Below, piece by piece: positions 56,053 to 64,000 of a stretch of DNA of 64,000 nucleotides. The translations under genes and the position numbers were made by a program. The stretch's first letter is position 1; every line of letters begins with the position of its first letter. Origin of the DNA: Homarus americanus (taxonomy: Eukaryota; Arthropoda; Malacostraca; Decapoda; Nephropidae); assembly GCF_018991925.1 (NCBI RefSeq), contig NW_024725489.1, positions 9,780,917 to 9,844,916 of the forward strand, written 5' to 3'. The notes under the pieces are model-generated. The model had not been told where the DNA came from and searched no databases. It worked only from the letters and a program-made list of their open reading frames with translations.

Positions 56053-57008
56053 CATCCCTAATAATTCATATCTTTGTAGTATAGCTGGGTGATCGTCATG
56101 CTCGATTCCGAATGACAGCAAAGTAGTGGTGTGTGTGTGTGTGTGTGTGTTAGACGGCAGGTAATCTCAACTACATTTTTCCTTTTCCACTTTAGTGAGT
56201 TAAAACAGGTCTTCGAGGGATATTAACTCACCATATCTCAGGTACAGTACGTCCAAGTTATCATATTCATTAATTATTGTTTTATTCATCAGTTAAGTCT
56301 GGAGTCCTTCGCGTCCCACAACAGTTTTAAAGGAACGTTACACTTTTCCCTCCATCTTTGAGGACGTCGGTGTCCCTCCCTTATCATGATGCTGTCCATC
56401 CGTCAGTCCGTCCGCCATAGAATTCGTATCCACTCGGCAACTCGTCACAAATTAGTTTCAGTATTAGTGTGAGAGCGTAAATTATGGCAGGGTCTTACTG
56501 GGCAGTACTGGACGTGTTGATAGTTCAGTATTTCAGATAATCAAGGTTGTCTTAATTTTATTTTATTAATTCTATTATATTATTTCGTAGGGTGAGGGGC
56601 GTTAAAAATCGACCCTATATTTTGGGGTAAACTATTCAAAATTCTACATGTTCACTAAAACATTAGTACTAAAGTGTTAACTGATATCATTATTACAGTT
56701 AACGTACCTAAAATGCCATAGTTTAAGGTAATAAATGAAAGATTAAAGAGAAAGATTACGAACATCATTGACTATGGTACACAAAATATAGAAAACAAAT
56801 GACTAACATAATTATCAAATTGTAACGTTAAACAAAATTGGTGATTGTGTTCAACTCATTACAGGGCAGCGCTACACTTTGGTATTTTATTATGTCTAAA
56901 ACCAGACGATTTATTCAGCTGAGAACCCCCCCCACCCCTCCCCGCCCTCTAAAGAATAAAGCTTGCTTTCCTTCAGCGCTGAACGAGAGGCCGCTCTCAA
57001 CCTTACAA
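56053..57008. other. No gene; short (GT)n
   Basis: Contains a short (GT)n run at about 56130-56150. On the minus strand, AATAAA occurs near 56909-56914 after a G-rich run, downstream of the retropepsin frame. Nothing else is supportable. Confidence 0.5.
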
Positions 57009-57890
57009 TCAAATTAGTGGATTAAATCGAAGCTTTCGTGTCCTGTGATAAAACCTTACTTTGTTATCACGGAGAAAATTTATCCCCATTTGAATATTTG
57101 AAGCTCTGTCATTGACCATCATATCTTTAACTCTACGTTTTTTTCCAGATATTTTCACCGAGAAAGGTTTTAATCTAGTCAAGCTACAGGTGGAAGTGGC
57201 ACTGTGTGTTTTATATTTATAGTTTTCTGTTTCTATTTTCATTTTCTGAAGCCTCCAGGGCTCAATTTGGTTAGTGTTCATTTGGCTGATGCTTGCTCCA
57301 CTATCGAGTTTTATATTTACTTCTTGGCCGAACATCTTACACAGTACTGTCACGGGCTTTCCACCCTCAGGCCGAGCAACTTATTCCTTCCTAAAGGTAA
57401 GTCTATCTCCCTTCCAGCTAAAATCGGTAATGCTGTCATGGGAGACTAGGAAATCCCTTCCCAGAATGCACTCTGTACTTTGATACAAATAATATTCATG
57501 CGGCACATACACCCCGGGAGCAAACTCCAGTGTAAGATAGATACACCGAGTTATATTAAATTCACCGTGAGCATCCGCCAGTGTAAGAGGGTTAGGTGAC
57601 TCGTATACTAAATGGTTCAACCCGAGAAACGACACCACGTTCTCTGTTACGTACGAGATACAACATCCTGTATCAACTAAGAAATTGACTTGCTTCTTGC
57701 CCCAAAAACATGGACACACTGGCGTTCCACAATTTTCATAACTGAGATAACGCTCGTACAAGCGACTTCCTTTCGTCTTACCGATTTTCTGAGTTACGGT
57801 AAACTTTAAGGTGTTAACTGGTCTCGTCATTGTTGGTGCCATTGTTAAACCAAAAGTAGATACGGTATACCAATAGAGCCACCTAGGCAT
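57009..57890 (-). pseudogene. Double retropepsin-like protein, one in-frame stop in the linker
   Basis: A minus-strand frame from 57890 to 57381 contains VNFLVDTGCCISYV (catalytic D73), ADAHGEFNITRCIYLTLEF and the flap-side ECILGRDFLVSHDSI. After a TAA at 57381-57383 the same phase continues to 57009 with a second domain: VNIKLDSGASISQMN (D196) and SNIQMGINFLRDNKVRFYHR. Each domain has the D-(T/S)-G plus later hydrophobic-G-x-(D/N)-F-L pattern of a retroviral-type aspartic protease. A single protein with two such domains is unusual. Gag and RT are not found on either side. It may be a retroelement fragment or a captured protease gene. Confidence 0.65.
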
Positions 57891-57944
57891 ACAATTGGAG
57901 AGCAGTGCAGTAAAATATTGTCAGGTTGGAATTTTGTTAACAGG

Positions 57945-58673
57945 GCGTTGGTGTAGTGAATACATTTAACATTTACCAGGTGTAGTGAACATTTCTAATA
58001 GGCATTGGTGAAGTGAACATTTCTAATAGGTAATGGTGTAGTGAACATTTTTAACAGGAGTAGTGAACATTTTTACCAGGAGTAGTGAACATATTTACCA
58101 GTAGTGAACATTTCTTATAGGCATTGGTGTAGTGAACCTATTTATCAGGTGTAGTGAGCTTTGCTAATAGGTAATGGTGTAGTGAACATTTTTACCAGGA
58201 GTAGCGAACATTTTTACCAAAAGTAGTGAACATTTTTACCAGGAGTAGTGAACATATTTACCAGTAGTGAACATTTCTTATAGGCATTGGTGTAGTGAAC
58301 CTATTTATCAGGTGTAGTGAGCTTTGCTAATAGGTAATGGTGTAGTGAACATTTTTACCAGGAGTAGTGAACATTTTTGCCAGGAGTAGCGAACATTTTT
58401 ACCAGAAGTAGTGAACATTTTTACCAGATGTAGTGAACATTTCTAATAGACATTGGTGTAGTGAACATTTTTACTTGGTGTAGTGAACATTTTTGCCAGG
58501 AGTAGCGAACATTTTTACCAAAAGTAGTGAACATTTTTACCAGAAGTAGTGAACATTTTTACCAGATGTAGTGAACATTTCTAATAGACATTGGTGTAGT
58601 GAACATTTTTACTTGGTGTAGTGAACATTTTTACCAGGAGTAGTGAACATTTTTACCAGAAGTAGTGAACATT
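57945..58673 (+). repeat. 22-bp minisatellite with higher-order structure
   Basis: Units related to AGTAGTGAACATTTTTACC plus AGG fill about 730 bases. A longer block starting AGTAGTGAACATATTTACCA recurs at 58081 and 58244, a 163-bp period, so groups of variants were duplicated together. It lies directly upstream of the double retropepsin frame. Confidence 0.95.
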
Positions 58674-58982
58674 CTCAAGCTCAAGTTTTCTATTTAAAAA
58701 CGCGAAAAAGATTGTTACTGGGTGACCGAAAAGTCTCTGTGCACCTTTAGTCACAAAGAATATATTTGATTCCTTATTGTAAATACTGGAAATGATTACG
58801 ATATATGATGGAGGTGGAGGCTTCCCAAACACGTTCAGAGTATCATGGTGTGTTTGTCATAAAACGTATAAATATTTATCATTTACAAGTGGAAGATAAA
58901 AACAAAAGGTCTACATTCAGGTACGTTTATTATTCCTATGGTTAAAACAAGCAGCCAGCACTGTACACAGTCCAATCTTAAT

Positions 58983-59075
58983 GGCGACCTGGGGTGCAAT
59001 GGTAAGCATGCTCGCCTCGCCAGCAAGCGGACCCGGGTTTGATCCCAGAGAAGGGTGAACAAACAGACAGACAGA
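58983..59075 (+). repeat. tRNA-derived SINE-like head
   Basis: TGGGGTGCAATGG (58990-59002) fits a pol III A box and GGTTTGATCCC (59036-59046) fits a B box, 46 bases apart as in a tRNA. The anticodon arm does not pair well and acceptor ends do not match, so it is not an intact tRNA gene. A CAGA-rich and then TA-rich tail follows. This is the structure of a tRNA-derived SINE. Confidence 0.5.
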
Positions 59076-59083
59076 CTTCTTTG

Positions 59084-59092
59084 TTTTATATA

Positions 59093-59133
<41 letters not shown>

Positions 59134-59148
59134 AGAGAGAGAGAGAGA
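59084..59148 (+). repeat. (TA)n/(GA)n microsatellite
   Basis: A TA run followed by a short GAGA run, at the end of the SINE-like unit. Confidence 0.95.
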
Positions 59149-59865
59149 TAAGAATTACGTTAAATTATAATCACATATTTACCCCTATTAAGATTTTCCA
59201 TAATTCATCCATATCAGTTTGTCTTTTTAAATCTGCTGCTTAGATAAAGTTTGTTTCCCAAGTTCGGGGTGAGTCTCGTATGTTGCTGTGTATTTTCAAG
59301 CCTGTGAGTGTCCTTCAAAAGAAAGTTGGTTGATTACCAAAGAATATCTAGCTGAGGTCAAATTTGGTCACGAGAGGTGGGGGATATGTAATCTAATAAT
59401 ATATACCTTTTCTTTTGTTCATCACTAAAATTGAAATAGATACACTCTCACTAATATTAATATGCTTGTAGTTATTTAGAGTCCCGTTGATATCAGTTGG
59501 ATGCCTGAGACTGTCGATAATTATGATCCAACTGGGCTTTCACTTCTTCCACAAAAGGAGGGATAATCAGACACAAAACTAGTGTATATGTACAGTGTGA
59601 TATTTACAAGTCTACTGTACAGTTAATTAGACTGGCCCTGTGATCTGTTACTCAAGAGTTCTCGTTGTGAGTCGCACTGTACTGAGGCAATAGGCTCTTG
59701 TGTTGGGTAAGCTCATAATGAGGTTCCAGGTGTAGATCTTTACTAAAAGGTTGATTTTTTTTATTTTGCCGCTTACAGCGGCTACTTTATTGTGCACCCC
59801 ACACTCATCCTGTGAGCGGTAGCGCAAAAGGATTACAGAGTTGAGTTTACAAAGGGTCATAATAT
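59149..59865. other. No recognisable gene
   Basis: No supportable frame. A 70-codon minus-strand frame at 59648-59860 has no recognised motif. Confidence 0.45.
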
Positions 59866-60725
59866 TTAACCCCCATTGTCAGGATATTATGGCACTGAAT
59901 GTTACACAGTATTTCATTTACATTATTTGTTTAGTTCTATACATAAAGGGTAACTTATTCACAAATGCGTGAGTACAGGCGTGTGAGGCAGTATGTCTGG
60001 CCTCACACTTTGTTATTCACATTTACGTGAGAGGTATTCAAGCACATTGCGTATTTGGTTCTGTACATGAGAATTGATATAGTTACTAAGTGCAAAAAAG
60101 TGGATACAATCTTAATATGTCGGCTATCTTGCCATTACAGATGAAGTGTTGTGCCATTTCACACACAGTGTGCTTGGACCTGTCCCTAAAAGGTTCTATC
60201 TTCACACAGTCGAGGACGTAGTGTTCAAGTGTGTGGCCATATGTCTGGCCACACACTTTACATTTAGTTTTGTTTACATCTGCTTGAGGAACATACTGCC
60301 AAAGGTACTTATATCCTAACCTTAATCTAGCGGTTACAACATCTTGTTATCCAGTGATCTTGTTACTTGCTCCATATACATGTTTCACTTGATACATCTC
60401 ATCATGGTAACCTATGGATCGACTAGTGCCTGTTTGCACTAGTCTACTTGCGTCAAACTCATCAATAAGTTCTTTCCTAATTACAGTTTTAAGGGTTCTT
60501 TTTGACAGACCCAAATTGTATTCAACGGTGTCTTTGTTAGACGCGAGTTTGGCGAGGGCATCAACTCTGTCATGTTTTATGAGGCCTATGTGAGAGGGGA
60601 TCCACAACAGTTTGACCCTGACACCCCGGTCAACAAGGCACGCATATTTGTGTCTGGCTTCAGAGGCAAAAGCGTGACAACCTGAGTCGAGGATGCCAAG
60701 GGCAAGTAGTGGGGCCCAGTCCAAG
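59866..60725 (-). pseudogene. LINE-H: RNase H, C-terminal zinc motif and 3' UTR
   Basis: The minus-strand frame 60724-60347 holds LLWIPSHIGLIKHDRVDALA and LGLSKRTLKTVIRKELIDEF from the end of RNase H. After one in-frame TAA it continues QDVVTARLRLGYKYLWQYVP and CKVCGQTYGHTLEHYVLDC, a complete C-x2-C-x8-H-x4-C cluster. The 3' UTR runs to about 59866. The RT and the endonuclease are missing (5' truncation). Apart from the single stop this fragment is well preserved. A shortened copy lies at 49141-49340. Confidence 0.8.
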
Positions 60726-61179
60726 AGTAACTAAGGGCACGGCTGAGACACGCCCGTAGAGAGTAATCCCTGCTCTCACCACCAGAGCGATCAATGAGTC
60801 AAGCTTCTAGAAGGTTCCTCGAAGGAGGAAGTAGTCAACCCTTCGGCTGGTGCAATTACCTATATATTACTTAACTAACTATCTAACATACTTGACGCAT
60901 TGCAAGTGTAAAGCAAACTATCTATTTAGTGTTTAAAGAATTACCAACTACTTAGAGAGAGGGTTGCATCATACTGCTACACTCGGATAAGACTAAACAT
61001 CCAAGCGACTGAAGCCGGGTGTTTGGTCTATCGCTCAGCGCTATAACCTTATGAACAACCTCTAACCCCTACAGGTCATTGAATAATGAATATTTATAAT
61101 TATACATCCATGGTTGGAAGATATTAACTAAATTACTCTAAATTATACAGTATGTGTGTGTGTGTGTGTGACACTGATC
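60726..61179. other. No gene; short (TG)n
   Basis: Only a (TG)n run at about 61150-61170 is evident. Confidence 0.5.
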
Positions 61180-63830
61180 ATCGCTCGTCAGAGCCAAACT
61201 CTCACTTCACATCGCCTCAAAACGGCGAAGGCAACAAGTCTCCAGATGAAGTATTAACAATAAGCGTCTGGAGGATCCAGTGGTAATATATGTTTTCAGA
61301 GAGCAGTTGGAACACAGGTTGATAAACAACCCGACAACAAACAACCCAAAACCCAGCGGTGAATAGGGTATTCTCGTCAGAGTCATGACAAAAACCTGCA
61401 AAGAGACCCTCGGACAGATCGAAAGAATACCCCAGGACTGGTTTGAAGAAAATGACCGGGAAATCAACGTACTCTTCGATGATAAACGTGCTGCTTCAAT
61501 TGACTAGCGAAACAGCCCTCTGGCTCTGCTCAAACTCTACCTCAATAAGAAAGTGTTGACCCATCCCGAAGTTCGCAATTTAAAGAACAAATGGTTGAAA
61601 AATAAAGTGTGTGAAACGCAAATAATTGCACATCAACACTATATGCACAAGCTTTTCAATTCCAATAAAACATTTTATGGGCCAATCACTCATGGCACAG
61701 CCCACCTCTACTCATCTGACGGTAACTCCCTAGTTAAAGATGAAGAAGGCATCCTTCAGAGATGGAAAGAGCACTACCATTCGCTGCTCAACCGAAACAC
61801 CGATGTGGATGTCCTGATTTCTCAGCAGGTCCCTCGGCATCCAGAGCTGACTCACCTCAGCTATCCTCCATCCCTGGATGAGGTAGCTTCTGCCATCAAA
61901 CAGCCTAATGGAATCCCAGCCGAGGTGTATAAAGCAGGAGGACCTCTGCTTACCAGCCATCTCCACTCTCTCTTGGAGAGTATAGGGAGAAGGAAGAAAT
62001 CCCACAAGCTCTTAAAGACGCCTCCATCGTCAATATTTATAAGAACAGGGGAGACTGATCAGACTATGGCAACTTCCGCAGGATCTCGACGCTGTCCATA
62101 GCTGGCAAGATTATCGCCCGAGTCCTCCTAGACAGAATTCTTCCTGACACGGAAAACTTCCTCCCAGAATCTAAATGTGGCTTTCGACCATCACGTGGTA
62201 CCACTGACATGATCTTTGCTGCCCACCAGATACAGAAAAAGTGCAGAAAACAGTGCCGTGATCTGTACATGGCCTTCATCGACCTTACCAAGGCCTTCGA
62301 CTTGGACAACAAGGAAGCCCTCTGGCGAACCTCATCCGTTTTGGCTACCCACCGAAACTCATCGCCATTGTGAGGCAAAGGCACGAACGGCAGTGTCCTG
62401 CATACTGTAATGTATAACAAGTCAAAACTCGAATAGAAGATATAGGTAGAATATTTATAGTCGTAGGATTGTAGGGTGAGGAAGTTTGGAAGCATGGCCA
62501 GTTAATAATTTAGCTGTATATTATGTTCGTAGGGGGAATCTTCTCAAACACCACTTTCAATACAACTATTTATTAATTAACTGAATGACACAGACACATT
62601 AATAGATCGAAGTTACTAGACACTGACTCTCGACACAAACATGAAATAGATACACTTCCCACCGTAAGTAACTCACCCTTAGATCGCTCAGACAAACACT
62701 CACGTGTGATCTGAAGGAGGCCCAGCGGCTGGGGAAGCTGTATGCAGTTGTTACTGGGCTCTGTCTCCTGTGGGAGACTCTGCTAGCTGGGGCTCGGTGC
62801 TGGGGAGGAGAAGTCTCCCTCTGGGGAGAACCTGTCGGCTCCTTCCCTGCTAATGAGCCTGAGACGGAGCTGCAGGGCCTTTATATTGACGTGAGCGGAA
62901 GATGTCGTCACTAATCTGGGTGTGTCTGGTCAGGTGGCAGGTGTATTGATTTGTGTAATTCGGTCATGTCACCGGGTTAAGCTAATCTCGTGGAGGTGAG
63001 AACTCTGTGTCAATGAGACCGTGACCTCTCCTTGAGTTAGATCTGGACAGCGGGTGTTTGCCCAGGTGTAGTTTTTTTAGTAACACGGTCATAACGCCGG
63101 GTTAGCTCAGGTACCTTGTCATTGACCTCGCCTGGGTCAGGTCTTACTGTCACTGTAAGGTGTGTCAACTTATGTGGGTGGACCCCTGCTCATCTACTTA
63201 CTGTTATATGTGTTGTATTTCTCTGGGCTGTAAGCTGTGGTCTGATAAACAGTCATTACACCTCCCGCCAAGACCAAAGCTTCCATAACAGAGAACTGAT
63301 GACAAATATAGACAGTAACATCATGTGTAGTATCAAGAATAGCCCCTGAGGCGATAATGCATACTCGCATTTTATAAACAATATCCTCATAGATGTATGT
63401 TTTTCTACTGGCTTGGCTTGATCTGACAAAACTTACTATAAATGGCACCCAGTCTGAGTTCCCCATCCATCTGGGGGTAAACCGGGGATGTGTACTGGCA
63501 CCAACTCTCTTTTCCATTTTCTTGGCTGGCTTCCTTACGTATACCAGCGCTAATTTAGCCGGAGGGGTGGATATCCAGTACCGGATGAAGGGACTTTTCA
63601 ACATAAGACGACTCCAGGCAGGAACAAAGGTGTCGGCAGCTTCCATTACTGAACACCTATGCTGATGCGTAGGCACGCTTCGGCCTTGAGGTGAATGTAC
63701 ATAAGATTCAGATTCTCTTTCACCTTGCCACTGGTTCAACCACACACCACCATCCCTCCAGTTTAACGGTCCTACCCTCTCTAATGTTACCCACTTTCTC
63801 AGCTCCCACTGTCCACCACTGCGGACAAAA
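61180..63830 (+). pseudogene. LINE-I copy 2: linker and RT, split by an LTR insertion
   Basis: The sequence parallels LINE-I copy 1 from about 53700 onwards. The clearest frame (61553-62101) reads EHYHSLLNRNTDVDV, YPPSLDEVASAIKQPNGIPA and EVYKAGGPLLTSHLHSLL. RT continues across a shift: AGKIIARVLLDRILPDTENF, CGFRPSRGTTDMIFA and FIDLTKAFDLDN. Homology stops near 62405 and resumes near 63441 with GVNRGCVLAPTLFSIFLAGF and VDIQYRMKGLFNIRRLQAGT, where copy 1 has no break. YADD is lost in a small deletion near 63665. The endonuclease is missing. Confidence 0.75.
62406..63260 (-). repeat. LTR (minus orientation) with adjoining internal scrap, inserted in LINE-I copy 2
   Basis: The 855-bp block has inverted termini TGTAATG...CATTACA. 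On the minus strand a TATA-like CAATATAAAGGCCCTGCAG (about 62880-62900) is followed by AATAAA near 62570, in the right order for an LTR. GGCGGGAGG lies just before its minus-strand start, as a polypurine tract would before a 3' LTR. About 180 bases of probable internal sequence (63261-63440) follow on the plus side. No clean target duplication is seen and no second LTR is in the window. Confidence 0.65.
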
Positions 63831-64000
63831 ATAACTACATACACAAAAAAATTGTTTTAATGTATCAAGTACCAGCCCTGCTCACACACAATTACAAAAA
63901 AATATCTTATTTACATTACTTACTGTAAGGGTAGCATGCCAAAAAAATATTTCAATATCCACAGCGCAACGCACCACTGTACTTTACGCCATGCATAACA
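63831..64000. other. No recognisable gene
   Basis: AT-rich sequence to the end of the window; nothing recognisable. Confidence 0.5.

Noticed and set aside
58712..58760. A mariner-like terminal repeat (GGGTGACCGAAAAGTC)
   Set aside because: No partner repeat or transposase sequence was found nearby.
58983..59055. A functional tRNA gene
   Set aside because: Box A and B are present, but acceptor, anticodon and T stems do not pair properly.

Overview
The window looks like transposon-dense, non-coding DNA from an arthropod, most likely a crustacean. Evidence: many short TTAGG/CCTAA-type tracts (the arthropod telomere motif, here scattered internally), very long (TA)n, (CA)n and (GA)n microsatellites, a high density of non-LTR retrotransposons, and a Penelope-like element. 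There is no prokaryotic gene organisation. A 100-base run of N at 50364-50463 marks an assembly gap. The species cannot be named from the sequence. Almost all recognisable coding sequence is mobile-element protein, usually broken by stops and frameshifts. The only candidate host gene is a small secreted Ig-like reading frame at 35.8-36.2 kb on the minus strand, and it is also frame-disrupted.

Layout. 0.9-7.0 kb: a nearly full-length LINE (LINE-A: zinc-knuckle ORF1, endonuclease, RT, RNase H) flanked by a likely 23-bp target duplication. 8.0-10.4 kb: a 5'-truncated LINE (LINE-B copy 1) with a hairpin and AAC-repeat tail. 11.6-13 kb: remnants of a BEL/Pao element. 13.6-20.1 kb: an old LINE (LINE-C) split by a 5-kb minus-strand LINE-B copy 2. 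20.4-23.7 kb: a young LTR retrotransposon with 289-bp LTRs, a perfect 5-bp target duplication and one open frame joining Gag-protease directly to the end of integrase. 23.8-25.5 kb: a PIF/Harbinger derivative. 25.5-25.8 kb: a CA/TA/GA microsatellite. 25.8-26.9 kb: a TIR element with telomere-like arms.

27.7-29.8 kb holds a duplicated segment ending in a 21-bp minisatellite; related copies lie at 47.4-49.1 and 49.3-50.4 kb. 29.9-32.5 kb: a CR1-like LINE (LINE-D) carrying a nested hAT derivative with a perfect 8-bp target duplication. 33.1-34.7 kb: a LINE with a probable restriction-like endonuclease end (LINE-E). 36.4-37.1 kb: a LINE tail (LINE-F). 37.1-40.0 kb: a complete TIR transposon coding for an unusual transposase of about 745 codons. 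40.1-41.7 kb: a Penelope-like remnant with two hammerhead-like motifs and a hAT-type MITE inside. 42.8-43.4 kb: a pseudogene of an unnamed multicopy family. 43.6-47.3 kb: a Jockey-like LINE (LINE-G).

51.2-56.1 kb and 61.2-63.8 kb hold two copies of another LINE (LINE-I); the first is interrupted by a second Harbinger copy, the second by an LTR plus a scrap of internal sequence. 57.0-57.9 kb: a minus-strand frame with two retropepsin-like domains. 57.9-58.7 kb: a 22-bp minisatellite. 59.0 kb: a tRNA-like SINE head. 59.9-60.7 kb: the RNase H end of LINE-H.

The genes do not form a pathway. The window records repeated insertion, nesting, internal deletion and duplication. The items most worth following are the 37-40 kb transposon, the Gag-protease-integrase fusion element, the double retropepsin frame, and a 5' leader shared by two LINEs with dissimilar proteins.
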